Shown: positions 32,021 through 45,044, numbered from the stretch's first letter. The stretch: DNA of 64,000 bases from Neorhizobium galegae (GCF_017877135.1 NZ_JAGIPH010000004.1:372001-436000); one strand, 5' to 3'. Translations and numbers: made by a program. The notes: a model not told the origin generated them from the letters alone.

Positions 32021-32042
32021 AAAAATCCGCCGAAGCGGATTT
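32021..32042 (-). terminator. Terminator downstream of tRNA-Val
   Basis: Read on the minus strand, AAATCCGC and GCGGATTT form an 8-bp stem with a stable TTCG loop, followed by a T-rich stretch. It lies 20 bp after the tRNA 3' end. Confidence 0.8.
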
Positions 32043-32061
32043 CTCAACGTTTAGAATGGAA

Positions 32062-32136
<75 letters not shown>

Positions 32137-32241
32137 TTCCGTGACGCGGCATAGACCATAACAGGCTCGGCCCGTCAACCGCTTTTTTCACCGGTCGTGA
32201 CTGTTTTTTGACAGTCGCTTCCGGAAGCCCGGAATCCCGGC

Positions 32242-32601
32242 TCAGGCAGCCAGAAGCTTGTTCACTTCGTCCACCAGATCGCGCAGGTGGAAGGGCTTGG
32301 AAAGCACCTTGGCGTCCTTGGGTGCCTTCGAATCGGAATTCAGCGCCACGGCGGCAAAGCCGGTGATGAACATGACCTTGAGGTCAGGATCGAGTTCGGT
32401 GGCGCGGCGTGCCAGTTCGATGCCGTCCATTTCGGGCATGACGATATCGGTCAGCAGCAGTGAAAACGGCTCTTCGCGCAGCCGGTCATAGGCGCTTGCG
32501 CCATTGTCGAAGGACGCCACCTTGTAGCCGGCCTTTTCCAGCGCCTTCACCAGGAAACGGCGCATATCGTTATCATCTTCGGCGAGAAGGATTTTTTGCA
32601 T
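32242..32601 (-). CDS. cpdR: Single-domain response regulator CpdR
   Basis: Receiver-only protein (119 aa) starting MQKILLAEDDNDMRRFLVKA, with the phosphoacceptor Asp52 in LLLTDIVMPEMDG and the conserved Lys in VLSKPF. In alphaproteobacteria CpdR is phosphorylated through CckA-ChpT and, when unphosphorylated, helps ClpXP degrade cell-cycle proteins such as CtrA. The C-terminus ends Leu-Leu-Ala-Ala, resembling a ClpXP degradation tail. An ATG one codon earlier is possible. It is divergent from the amidohydrolase gene. Confidence 0.92.
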   Translation of the reverse strand: MQKILLAEDDNDMRRFLVKALEKAGYKVASFDNGASAYDRLREEPFSLLLTDIVMPEMDGIELARRATELDPDLKVMFITGFAAVALNSDSKAPKDAKVLSKPFHLRDLVDEVNKLLAA

Positions 32602-32770
32602 CATCAGGACCGTTTGTGGTTTCTCATGGTTCGAAAGGATCCGCACCCTACGCAGCCGCAGTAAAAAACCTGTGAATGCGCAAGGCGGCAACGCCCGCGG
32701 CAGTGGGTGTAGATAGTATGGACTTCACAGCGGGCAACTGGCAACATGGCGGTTAAGACAAGTTCACGGC

Positions 32771-33667
32771 ATGGTAAAGGGCATGGATTGGGTGACGGGC
32801 GATTTTGACCCCTTCGAGGTGCGCGAGCCTGACACGCAGATCATTCCCTTCGTGTTCAACTCTCCCCATAGCGGGCGCCAGTATCCGGCAGAATTTCTCA
32901 AGGCATCGCGTCTCGACCAGATCGGCATCCGCCGGTCGGAGGATCACTATGTCGATGAGTTGTTTGCCGATGCCACGGCCCTCGGCGCGCCGTTTCTGGT
33001 GGCCAATTTTCCCCGTGCCTATCTCGATGTGAACCGCGAGCCCTATGAGCTTGATCCGCGCATGTTCGACGGCGCGCTGCCGTCTTACGCCAATATCGGC
33101 TCGATGCGGGTCGCCGGCGGGCTCGGCACCGTGCCGCGCATCGTGGCGGAAAACATGGAGATTTATGCGCGCAGGCTCTCGGTGGACGAGGCCCTGTCGC
33201 GGATCGAGACGATCTACAAGCCTTATCATGCCTGCCTGCGGCGCCTGATTGCGCGCACCCATGCCCGTTTCGGTCTCGCCATCCTCATCGATTGCCATTC
33301 CATGCCGGGAACGATCCGTGTTGCCGGCTCAAATGTGCGCCCGGATTTCATCATCGGTGATCGCTATGGCACCAGCGCCTCCGCCGACCTGTCGCGGGCC
33401 GCGCTGCATTTCCTGGAAGATATGGGGTTTCATGCCGTGCGCAACAAACCCTATGCGGGCGGCTTCATCACGGAGCATTACGGGCGCCCTGTGCGCGGCC
33501 TGCACGCGCTCCAGATCGAGGTCAACCGCGCGCTCTATGTCGATGAGGTCACGCTGCAGCGGCGGCCGGATTTTGACCTGATTGCTGGTGCACTCTCCAC
33601 CTTCATGCGCCAGATGGTGGAATTTTCCGTCGGCTTCAGTGCCGACATGGCGCTCGCCGCGGAATAA
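32771..33667 (+). CDS. N-formylglutamate amidohydrolase family protein
   Basis: Enzyme (298 aa) of the N-formylglutamate deformylase family (histidine and related amino-acid catabolism). Family segments are PFVFNSPHSGRQYP near residue 25, LIDCHSMPG near 176 and GGFITEHYGRP near 232, which hold the metal and substrate residues. It is not in a hut operon here; the pairing with cpdR and hisN is a genomic position, so the true substrate may differ. The start is uncertain: ATG at 32771 or 32783, neither with a strong ribosome binding site. Confidence 0.85.
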   Translation: MVKGMDWVTGDFDPFEVREPDTQIIPFVFNSPHSGRQYPAEFLKASRLDQIGIRRSEDHYVDELFADATALGAPFLVANFPRAYLDVNREPYELDPRMFDGALPSYANIGSMRVAGGLGTVPRIVAENMEIYARRLSVDEALSRIETIYKPYHACLRRLIARTHARFGLAILIDCHSMPGTIRVAGSNVRPDFIIGDRYGTSASADLSRAALHFLEDMGFHAVRNKPYAGGFITEHYGRPVRGLHALQIEVNRALYVDEVTLQRRPDFDLIAGALSTFMRQMVEFSVGFSADMALAAE

Positions 33668-33741
33668 CGGCCCCTCCTGTATTTTATCCTGCGTGCAATG
33701 TGGTTGGCGCTCTCGCGCCTGCATGCGGCCGTGTGCAGGTC

Positions 33742-33820
33742 AAAAAAAACCGCGCCTACGGGCGCGGCTAAGTCTAGGGAGGAAACACCCAAGGAGGGTA
33801 TTTACAGTCAAAAGACTGCG
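33742..33820 (-). ncRNA. mmgR: mmgR / suhB-type small RNA (alpha-r8 family)
   Basis: A minus-strand RNA of about 79 nt with three stem-loops: CAGTC/GACTG at 33805-33818, ACCC/GGGT around 33786-33798, and a GC-rich terminator CCGCGCC-loop-GGCGCGG (33750-33767) with eight T residues. Unpaired TCCTCC motifs can pair with ribosome binding sites. The location between the amidohydrolase and an inositol-monophosphatase-like gene is that of the suhB RNA family, the Sinorhizobium mmgR locus, which controls polyhydroxybutyrate granules. The 5' end is inferred from the promoter. Confidence 0.85.
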
Positions 33821-33826
33821 ATCACG

Positions 33827-33855
33827 ACGTTATGAAAGCTATGCTCATTTGTCAA
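33827..33855 (-). promoter_or_regulatory. Promoter of the mmgR-type sRNA
   Basis: On the minus strand TTGACA (33850-33855), a 17-bp spacer and TAACGT (33827-33832) place the start near 33820, exactly where the first sRNA hairpin begins. The -35 is perfect; the -10 matches at its key A2 and T6. Confidence 0.75.
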
Positions 33856-33967
33856 GCAATTATTGCCTGTGATTAAACTTGAGGCATAGAGCATTTTGCA
33901 GGATCGGCTTGCCCCGGTCGACCGATCGGGTAGAAAGACAGGCACCCTCTCAAGCACGGGATATTTC

Positions 33968-34738
33968 ATGTTGCCTGATCGCGCTTTCTTCGATGCCCTG
34001 GCCGATGCCGCCCGCCAACAGACCCTGCCGCGTTTTCGCACCGGCACCCTGGTTGCCAACAAGCTGGCGGGCGGGTTCGATCCGGTCACGGAGGCCGACC
34101 GCGCCGCCGAAACCGCCATTCGCGATCTCGTCACCGCCCGCTTCCCCGACCATGGGATTCTCGGCGAGGAGCATGAATCCATAGGCCTGGACCGCGAGCA
34201 TGTCTGGGTGATCGATCCGATCGATGGAACCCGCGCCTTCATCTCGGGCCTTCCGTCCTGGGGCACGCTGATCGGCCTTTATGCCGGGGGACGGGCCGTG
34301 ATGGGGATGATGGACCAGCCGTTTACCGGCGAGCGCTATTATGCCGATGGCACGGCCGCCTGGTATCGCGGTCCCGACGGCGAGCGGCAGATCCGCACGC
34401 GCGATTGCGGCACGCTCGCAAACGCAACGCTGTTCACCACCTCGCCGCATATCTTTGAGGGCGACGCCCTGGCGCGATACAAGGCGGTGGAAGACAAGGT
34501 GCAGCTGTTCCGCTATGGCCTTGATTGCTATGCCTATGTGCTGCTTGCCGCAGGCCATGTCGATCTCGTCATCGAAAACAACCTGAAGCCCTATGATGTC
34601 GGTGCCCTGATCCCGATCATCGAGCAGGCCGGTGGCATTGTCACCACTTGGGAGGGCGGACGGCCGGAAGCGGGCGGCAGCATCATCGCGGCCGGCAGCC
34701 GCGCCGTTTACGACGAGGCGATCGCCTATCTGAAGTGA
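33968..34738 (+). CDS. hisN: Histidinol-phosphatase, inositol monophosphatase family
   Basis: Mg2+-dependent phosphatase (256 aa). The metal-binding motifs are FDPVTEADRAAE, GILGEEHE and WVIDPIDGTRAFISG, and the C-terminal metal Asp lies in KPYDVGALIPI. The RAFISGLPSWGTLI segment fits the HisN-type histidinol-phosphatase subgroup rather than SuhB proper. The ATG at 33968 was chosen from the homologous start MLPDRAFFDAL; the frame is open 24 codons further. Activity on inositol phosphate cannot be excluded. Confidence 0.87.
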   Translation: MLPDRAFFDALADAARQQTLPRFRTGTLVANKLAGGFDPVTEADRAAETAIRDLVTARFPDHGILGEEHESIGLDREHVWVIDPIDGTRAFISGLPSWGTLIGLYAGGRAVMGMMDQPFTGERYYADGTAAWYRGPDGERQIRTRDCGTLANATLFTTSPHIFEGDALARYKAVEDKVQLFRYGLDCYAYVLLAAGHVDLVIENNLKPYDVGALIPIIEQAGGIVTTWEGGRPEAGGSIIAAGSRAVYDEAIAYLK

Positions 34739-34747
34739 TCGGACGCG

Positions 34748-35716
34748 TCAGGCGGCGGGCTCGGAAAAATCCGGAATCGGCTCGCTTCCCGGCATGAAGG
34801 CCTCCAGCGCGGCAAGTGCCTGGGCGCGAAAAATATCGCGCTCCTGGAAGGTTTCATGGCGCGCACCGGTGATGGTGACCAACTGTCCGGCGCGGAAATT
34901 GCGCGAGAGCCGCTCTTGCGCCAGATAGGGCACGACCCCATCCAGCATCGGGGCGAGCAGCAGCGTCGGAATGGTGATTTTCGTCAGATGCGTCTGGGAG
35001 GAGACGCGGGCAGCGGTCTTCAGCGTCTCGTGCAGCCAGCGTGCCGTGGGTGCGCCGATGGTCAGGTCCGGCCGTGCGGCGATGATCTCTGCATTGCGCA
35101 GGAAGCGCTGCCGATCCGATGTGAGCGGGTTGCCCTCGAACGGGCGCTGGCTGCGGTCGGCGCCGAGCGATGTGGCGCCAAGCCCGAGGGTGGAGAGCAG
35201 CCGCGACAGCCGCCGGATCCAGGGTTCGGGCAGCGATTGCCCGGTCAGCGCCACATAGGGTGCCGCCAACGCCATGCGATCGATGCGGTTTAGCAGGCGA
35301 GGGGCCGCCGAAAGCGCAATCAGCGCGCCGGTGGAATGGGCGACCAGAAAGAAGGGCAGGCGCGCATCGGGCAGAACGATCTTTTCGAGAAACAGCTCCA
35401 GATCGCGCTCGTAATCGGCAAAGCGGCGCACATGGCCCTTGCGGGGATCATCAAGCAGCCGGTCTGATCCGCCCTGGCCGCGCAGATCATAGGTCGCCAC
35501 CCACAGGCCCTTTGCGTTGAGGTCGCGGATCGTTTCGAAATATTTCTCGATGAATTCGTTGCGACCCTGAACGAGGACGACGGTGCCGCGCGCCGGCGAC
35601 AGATCGGAGCGAAACAGGCCGTAGCGCAGCCGCGTGCCGCGATGGCCCTCAAAATAGCCGGCGACATGATTGTCGGGAACCGGATTGCCGGGCGTGGAAA
35701 AGAGGATGTCATCCAT
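34748..35716 (-). CDS. Alpha/beta hydrolase, lysophospholipase-like
   Basis: Soluble alpha/beta hydrolase (322 aa) of the serine aminopeptidase S33/PldB type. The nucleophile elbow is VAHSTGALIAL, LVQGRNEFIEKYFETI holds the oxyanion region, and the Asp and His lie in APMLDGVVPY and GARHETFQE. The ATG at 35716 (MDDILFSTPG) has AAGGA upstream; the upstream part of the open frame is not supported. A role in turnover of monoacyl lipids is likely by family. It is convergent with hisN, 9 bp apart. Confidence 0.85.
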   Translation of the reverse strand: MDDILFSTPGNPVPDNHVAGYFEGHRGTRLRYGLFRSDLSPARGTVVLVQGRNEFIEKYFETIRDLNAKGLWVATYDLRGQGGSDRLLDDPRKGHVRRFADYERDLELFLEKIVLPDARLPFFLVAHSTGALIALSAAPRLLNRIDRMALAAPYVALTGQSLPEPWIRRLSRLLSTLGLGATSLGADRSQRPFEGNPLTSDRQRFLRNAEIIAARPDLTIGAPTARWLHETLKTAARVSSQTHLTKITIPTLLLAPMLDGVVPYLAQERLSRNFRAGQLVTITGARHETFQERDIFRAQALAALEAFMPGSEPIPDFSEPAA

Positions 35717-35864
35717 CGGCTTGCCGTCCTTCCTGTGCAACGCCTGCCGCGGGAAACACGGCAGACGTCGTCTGTCTGCTTCGACCGGCCAATGTCTGTT
35801 GGCGCAAAGCACCGGACCGTCTCGCTGGTGCAAGGGTTAGGATCTTGGCGCGCAGGCGTCAAAG

Positions 35865-36060
35865 AAAAAAGCCGGAGCCGGATTGCCGGCCCCGGCCAAA
35901 TGACACTGAAGAGAAGGGACGTGGCTTCAGTGGCCGGCGGCAGGCCGCCCGGTTGTCGCCTTTCTCGCAGAGGGTGCCTGAACGGTGGTGGAACCGTCCG
36001 TTCACCCGCCGTTCAGCCGCAGATCCCGGCAGATGAGGTGACCTCGCTTTTTTGCAGCCA
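35865..36060 (-). ncRNA. Candidate small RNA, minus strand
   Basis: A strong minus-strand terminator (35865-35896: 11-bp GCCGG-rich stem, CAAT loop, six T residues) lies upstream of the hydrolase gene and downstream of no gene. Before it is a hairpin ACTGAAG/CTTCAGT (35905-35931). No ORF with a ribosome binding site covers the region. A short transcript starting somewhere between 35930 and 36060 is inferred; the 5' end and promoter were not identified. Confidence 0.35.
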
Positions 36061-36066
36061 AAAGGT

Positions 36067-36095
36067 CTTGAAGCGGAAATTTAGAGCTCCCATCT
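36067..36095 (+). promoter_or_regulatory. RpoH (sigma-32) type promoter of hsp20
   Basis: CTTGAA (36067-36072), a 17-bp spacer and CCATCT (36090-36095) match the alphaproteobacterial heat-shock promoter pattern CTTGAA-N16/17-CCATNT. The predicted start near 36102 gives a 5' UTR of about 98 nt. Confidence 0.75.
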
Positions 36096-36102
36096 GTCTG
36101 TC

Positions 36103-36200
36103 ACGGACGCCGAAAGGGTCTGTAACCCAAAGGTGGCACAGCCAGAACGGGGTGCCGCCGTGAGACTGAACTTCGCAAACGTCGCTTCAAGGAGGACATC
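36103..36200 (+). promoter_or_regulatory. ROSE-like RNA thermometer in the hsp20 leader
   Basis: The last hairpin (36181-36197) pairs GTC with GAC and CTT with GAG across a single unpaired G, burying the GGAGG ribosome binding site; a bulged G opposite the site is the hallmark of ROSE elements. An upstream stem GGTGGCAC/GTGCCGCC lies at 36132-36159. ROSE elements melt at heat-shock temperature and are typical of rhizobial small heat-shock genes. Confidence 0.8.
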
Positions 36201-36683
36201 ATGCGTCACGTCGATTTTTCGCCGCTCTATCGCTCCACCGTCGGTTTCGACCGGCTTTTTTCCATGCTCGATGGCGCAAGCCATCCCGAGCAGGCCCAGA
36301 CCTATCCCCCCTACAACATCGAACGCACCGGTGAGACCACCTACCGCATCACCATGGCGGTGGCCGGCTTCGATGAAACCGAACTCAGCATCGAGGCCCA
36401 TGCCCATGTGCTGACCGTGAAGGGTGAAAAGTCCGAGGAAGACAGTCAGGCCAAGAGCGAATACCTCTATCGCGGCATCGCCAAGCGCGCCTTCGAGCGC
36501 CGCTTCCAGCTGGCAGACCATGTGGAAGTCCAGGCCGCCTCGCTGAAGAACGGCCTTCTCCACATCGATCTTCTGCGCAACATTCCGGAAACCCTGAAAC
36601 CGCGCCGCATCGCGATTGCCGCGGATGTGGTGGAAACGCCAAAGACCATCGAAGCCCAGGTGGCTCCGCAACAGGTCAACTGA
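36201..36683 (+). CDS. ibpA: Small heat-shock protein Hsp20/IbpA
   Basis: Alpha-crystallin-type chaperone (160 aa) that holds unfolded proteins. The N-terminus RHVDFSPLYRSTVGFDRLF and YPPYNIERTGETTYRITMAVAGF are typical of class A rhizobial Hsp20. The alpha-crystallin domain spans residues 35-130, with the conserved RGIAKRAFERRFQLADHVE region, and the Ile-x-Ile-like tail follows. Transcription is from a RpoH-type promoter and translation is gated by the ROSE-like leader. A terminator follows 27 bp after the stop. Confidence 0.95.
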   Translation: MRHVDFSPLYRSTVGFDRLFSMLDGASHPEQAQTYPPYNIERTGETTYRITMAVAGFDETELSIEAHAHVLTVKGEKSEEDSQAKSEYLYRGIAKRAFERRFQLADHVEVQAASLKNGLLHIDLLRNIPETLKPRRIAIAADVVETPKTIEAQVAPQQVN

Positions 36684-36709
36684 CGAGCGTCAACGTTCCG
36701 GCTGCAGAC

Positions 36710-36739
36710 GGCCTCTCCCTGACGGGAGGGGCCTTTTTT
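36710..36739 (+). terminator. Rho-independent terminator of hsp20
   Basis: GGCCTCTCCC and GGGAGGGGCC form a 10-bp stem (one G-T pair) with a TGAC loop and six T residues. Confidence 0.9.
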
Positions 36740-36775
36740 CTGTGGGCGAGGCGCCCTTGTGGCCGCCTGCCTCTG

Positions 36776-37774
36776 TCAGATCTTGGAGGGTTCAACCGCC
36801 ATGGGCACGGCGGAGGCGGCACGCTTTGCCGCATATTTCTGGGCAATCACCGCGCAGACCATCAGCTGGATCTGGTGGAACAGCATCAGCGGCAGAACGA
36901 TGGCGCCGATGCTCTGGCCCGCGAAGATGGCGCCTGCCATCGGCACACCGGAGGCAAGGCTCTTCTTCGATCCGCAGAAGGTGATGGTGATCTCGTCTTC
37001 CTTGTTGAAGCCGAGAAGCCGGCTGCCGAACATGGTGATCGCCAGCACGAGCGCCAGCAGCAGCGCATCCAGAACCAGCACGACGCCGATATCGCGGATG
37101 GAAAACGTCTGCCACAAACCTTCGTTGACCGATTCGGAAAAGGCGAGATAGACGACCATCAGGATCGAGCCGCGGTCGACCGGCATCAACAGCTTCTTGC
37201 GGCCGCGGATCCATTTGCCGATCCACGGCTCCAGGATCTGGCCGAGGATGAACGGGGCAAGAAGCTGCAGAAGAATGGTCTCCAGCGCATCCAGAGAGAA
37301 GCCGGAACTGCCGGTTGTCGTCATCAACAGGCCAACCAGCAGCGGCGTCAGGAACATGCCGAAGAGGTTGGAGGCCGACGCCGAGCAGATCGCGGCCGGC
37401 ACATTGCCGCCGGCAATCGAGGTGAAGGCGATGGACGACTGCACGGTGGAGGGCAGCACGCACAGGAACAGGATACCGATGTAAAGCTCAGGCTTCAGGA
37501 TCTCGCCGGGAATATAGCCGGCGGCAAGGCCGAGCAGCGGAAAGATCGCGTAGGTGACGGCAAGAATGGTCAGGTGCAGGCGCCAGTGCAAGACGCCGGC
37601 AATCACCACGTCGCGCGACAGCCGCGCGCCATGGAGAAAGAACAAGAGGGCGATGGCGCAATCCGTCGCAATGCCGAAATAGTCGGCGAAGGCGCCCTTG
37701 GCGGGGAGGAAGGAGGCGATGATGACCGTCGTCACCAGCATCAGGTTGAAGCGATCGGGAAGAAAGCGGCTCAT
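36776..37774 (-). CDS. Bile acid:sodium symporter family protein (YfeH-like)
   Basis: Inner-membrane protein (332 aa) with about ten hydrophobic segments, of the SBF-like/BASS superfamily. Signatures are LFFLHGARLSRD, CVLPSTVQSSIAFTSIAGGN near residue 108 and FCGSKKSLASGVPMAG near 278. These families carry sodium-coupled organic anions; the substrate is not evident. It is divergent from a LysR-type gene 91 bp away, which is its probable regulator. Confidence 0.87.
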   Translation of the reverse strand: MSRFLPDRFNLMLVTTVIIASFLPAKGAFADYFGIATDCAIALLFFLHGARLSRDVVIAGVLHWRLHLTILAVTYAIFPLLGLAAGYIPGEILKPELYIGILFLCVLPSTVQSSIAFTSIAGGNVPAAICSASASNLFGMFLTPLLVGLLMTTTGSSGFSLDALETILLQLLAPFILGQILEPWIGKWIRGRKKLLMPVDRGSILMVVYLAFSESVNEGLWQTFSIRDIGVVLVLDALLLALVLAITMFGSRLLGFNKEDEITITFCGSKKSLASGVPMAGAIFAGQSIGAIVLPLMLFHQIQLMVCAVIAQKYAAKRAASAVPMAVEPSKI

Positions 37775-37865
37775 GGGCAGGCATCCTAACGTGGCAGGCA
37801 GGATTTACCCTTCACCCATCATGATGCAAGATGCAAACACTAACAGTTATCACGGATTGCAATAA

Positions 37866-38726
37866 ATGCTGAACCTCACTCACCTGTCGAGCTTCGTCAT
37901 GTTGCAGCAGACCGGCAGTTTTACTGCGGCGGCCGAGCGGCTGGGGATTGGCCAGCCGACGCTCACCCAGCACATCCAGCGCCTGGAACGGTCGCTCGGG
38001 CGCCAGCTGATCGACCGCACCACGCATCATGTGCGGCTGACGGCAGAAGGCGAAGCGCTCATCGGCTATGCGCGCGGCATGCTGGATCTGAACGGCCGTG
38101 CGCTGTCATTGTTTTCGGAAAATCGCCTGCGCGGTCGCCTGCGGCTCGGGGTGTCGGAGGATGTGGTGGCAAGCCGCCTGACCGGCATTCTGGAGGATTT
38201 CATCCGGCTTTATCCGCTGGTCGATCTGGAGCTGACGGTGGCGCTCAGCGCGACGCTCACCCAGATGCAGGATGTCGGCGATCTGGATCTGGTGCTGGCC
38301 AAGCGCCATATCGGCGAAACCCATGGTCGGCTGCTCTACCGCGAACCGCTCATCTGGCTGGCGCGCGATCCGGATCTGGTGCGTCTGCAGGAGGATAAGC
38401 CGCTGCCGCTCATCGCCTTTCCGCCGCTCAGCATCACCCGCAAGGCCGCGCAGGATGCGCTGGACCGGGCAAAAATTCCGTGGCGGATCGTCTGCACCTG
38501 CGCAAGCCTCAGCGGGCTGACGGCGGCAGCGCGGGCCGGCATGGGCGTGCTGGTTCAGCCGCGCAGCATGGCGCCGGAGGGCCTTCGCGAAATTGCCGGC
38601 GCCCGTCTTCCGGTTCTGGAGGACGTGGAGTTCGTGCTGGTCGCCAGACGGGGCGCCGATCAGGCTCTGGTGGAGGCGCTGTCGAGCCTCATTACCTCGC
38701 AGATCGTGCCGCATCCGGCGCCGTGA
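37866..38726 (+). CDS. LysR-family transcriptional regulator
   Basis: LysR-type regulator (286 aa). The N-terminal helix-turn-helix (LQQTGSFTAAAERLGIGQPTLTQ... region, residues 13-45) is intact, and the C-terminal part is the effector-binding domain (RGRLRLGVSEDVVASRL onward). It is divergent from the BASS transporter gene, the classical arrangement for a LysR protein controlling its neighbour; the inducer is unknown. It is convergent with the threonine aldolase gene. Confidence 0.9.
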   Translation: MLNLTHLSSFVMLQQTGSFTAAAERLGIGQPTLTQHIQRLERSLGRQLIDRTTHHVRLTAEGEALIGYARGMLDLNGRALSLFSENRLRGRLRLGVSEDVVASRLTGILEDFIRLYPLVDLELTVALSATLTQMQDVGDLDLVLAKRHIGETHGRLLYREPLIWLARDPDLVRLQEDKPLPLIAFPPLSITRKAAQDALDRAKIPWRIVCTCASLSGLTAAARAGMGVLVQPRSMAPEGLREIAGARLPVLEDVEFVLVARRGADQALVEALSSLITSQIVPHPAP

Positions 38727-38744
38727 CCGATCGTCTAGTCCGCC

Positions 38745-39797
38745 TCAGCCTGCGGCGATCACATCCAGGAAGGCGTCGACGTCCTGGGCTTCCGTTGCAA
38801 AGCTGGTGACGAGGCGGATGAGAACGGCGTCGTCTTCGACCGGTTCGGCCATGTCGTGCGGCTCCAGCCAGTCATAGAACTTGGCGCCCTTGGCTTCGGC
38901 GGCCTTGGCGGTGTCTTTTGGAATGACGGCAAACACTTCGTTCGCGCTGGTTTCCCAGGCAAGGCGGGCGCTGTTGGATGCGGCAAGGCCGGCGCGCAGG
39001 CGATCCGCCATGGCATTGGCGTGACGGGCAAGATCCAGCCAGAGATCATCCTGCAGATAGGCTTCGAACTGGGCTGCGATGAAACGCGACTTGGAAAACA
39101 GCTGCGCCGAACGCTTGCGGATGAACGGCAGTTCCTTGGCCATGTCCGGATTGAAGAACACGATGGCTTCGGCGCACCAGCAGCCGTTCTTGGTGCCGCC
39201 GAAGGATAGAACATCGACGCCACGCTTCCAGGTCATTTCAGCAGGCGTCGTGCCGATCTGGACGAGCGCATTGGCAAAGCGGGCGCCATCCATATGCAGC
39301 GGCAGGCCGTTTGCCTTGGCCACGCGGGAAATCTCTTCGATTTCGGCCAGGGAATAGACGGTGCCGAACTCCGTCGCCTGCGTCATGGTGACGGCGGTGG
39401 CGCGGCCGTGATGGACGGCATCCTGCGGATAGCGGGCGATGCGGCTCGACAGGATTTTGGGATCCATCTTGCCGTTGCGGCCATCGACGGGTGACATGCG
39501 CATGCCGCTGAAAAAGTCCGGCGCGCCGCATTCATCCTCGATCACATGCGCTTCCGTATGACAGAAGGTGACGCCGCCGGGCTTGGCAAGGCTTGCCAGC
39601 GACAGGGAATTCGCCGCCGTGCCGGTTGCCACGAAGAACACCGAGACTTCGCGCTCGAAAATCTCGTTGAAACGCTGCTCGATGGCCTGATCGAGCGCGC
39701 TGGTGCCATAGGCGGCGGCAAAGCGGGTCGATTCCTTCATCAGTCGCTCGTTGATGGCGTGATGGGCGCCAGCCCAGTTATCCGAGGCAAAAAACAT
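38745..39797 (-). CDS. ltaE: Low-specificity L-threonine aldolase
   Basis: PLP-dependent enzyme (350 aa) cleaving threonine and allo-threonine to glycine and acetaldehyde. The Lys that binds PLP lies in LSFGGTKNGCWC near residue 202, and GLPLHMDGARFANALV contains the conserved Asp. The ATG at 39797 (MFFASDNWAGAH) was chosen; a TTG six codons earlier is the alternative. It stands alone on the minus strand and could supply glycine. Confidence 0.9.
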   Translation of the reverse strand: MFFASDNWAGAHHAINERLMKESTRFAAAYGTSALDQAIEQRFNEIFEREVSVFFVATGTAANSLSLASLAKPGGVTFCHTEAHVIEDECGAPDFFSGMRMSPVDGRNGKMDPKILSSRIARYPQDAVHHGRATAVTMTQATEFGTVYSLAEIEEISRVAKANGLPLHMDGARFANALVQIGTTPAEMTWKRGVDVLSFGGTKNGCWCAEAIVFFNPDMAKELPFIRKRSAQLFSKSRFIAAQFEAYLQDDLWLDLARHANAMADRLRAGLAASNSARLAWETSANEVFAVIPKDTAKAAEAKGAKFYDWLEPHDMAEPVEDDAVLIRLVTSFATEAQDVDAFLDVIAAG

Positions 39798-40032
39798 GAA
39801 ATTGCAGACTTTCAAGACGTGTGGGGCAGCCGGGAAACGGCCGGCGGCGCCAGCCGCTCGACCCGGAGATTAGGCCGATATCCGCGAGGTTCAATAGGTT
39901 TTACCCGTCATCGACGCCCGGACCTGTTTTGGAAGCAAGGAAGAAGATCATTCTCGCCATGTTGACGTAATTTTGTTGCTCCATTGGTCGTTGTTCCCGA
40001 CATTTTCAGCCAGAACGGGTGTCGGAATTTTA

Positions 40033-40047
40033 TGGCGGGCACCTTGC
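40033..40047 (+). promoter_or_regulatory. Possible sigma-54 promoter upstream of gltB
   Basis: TGGCGGGCACCTTGC has the GG-N10-GC spacing and the TGGC and TTGC boxes of a RpoN promoter, 218 bp before the gltB start. The middle of the -24 box deviates, and such matches occur by chance in GC-rich DNA. Confidence 0.25.
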
Positions 40048-40079
40048 GCGAACGCCAAATTTCTGTCATAGGAATTGAG

Positions 40080-40106
40080 AATTAGGGCAGTCTTCCTGTC
40101 CTAATT
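40080..40106. promoter_or_regulatory. Inverted repeat upstream of gltB
   Basis: AATTAGGGCAG and CTGTCCTAATT form an 11-bp dyad with one mismatch and a 5-bp centre, in an AT-rich part of the 467-bp region between threonine aldolase and gltB. It has no T-tract, so an operator is more likely than a terminator. The rest of this region shows no ORF. Confidence 0.4.
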
Positions 40107-40264
40107 TGCCAAACGAGAGCGCAGAATTCCGTTAACCTTTGTTTTTAAAGGGTGGCTGTCTTCTGCGCTACGCGTGTGGCCTCTATGATTGTGCTGGCCC
40201 GCAGAGCGAGGTCCATCACCCTGGTCAACCCTGTCCGCTTGTGCGGCCTGTAGGAGGAAAGACG

Positions 40265-44992
<4,728 letters not shown>

Positions 44993-45044
44993 TTGGTTTT
45001 CGGCGCCCTGTGGTAAGAGTTTGAACTCAATCCGGAGGGCGCCG

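Noticed and set aside
35865..36060. 6S RNA, SRP RNA, RNase P RNA or tmRNA in this interval
   Set aside because: None of the conserved core sequences of these RNAs could be found; only an unclassified sRNA candidate remains.
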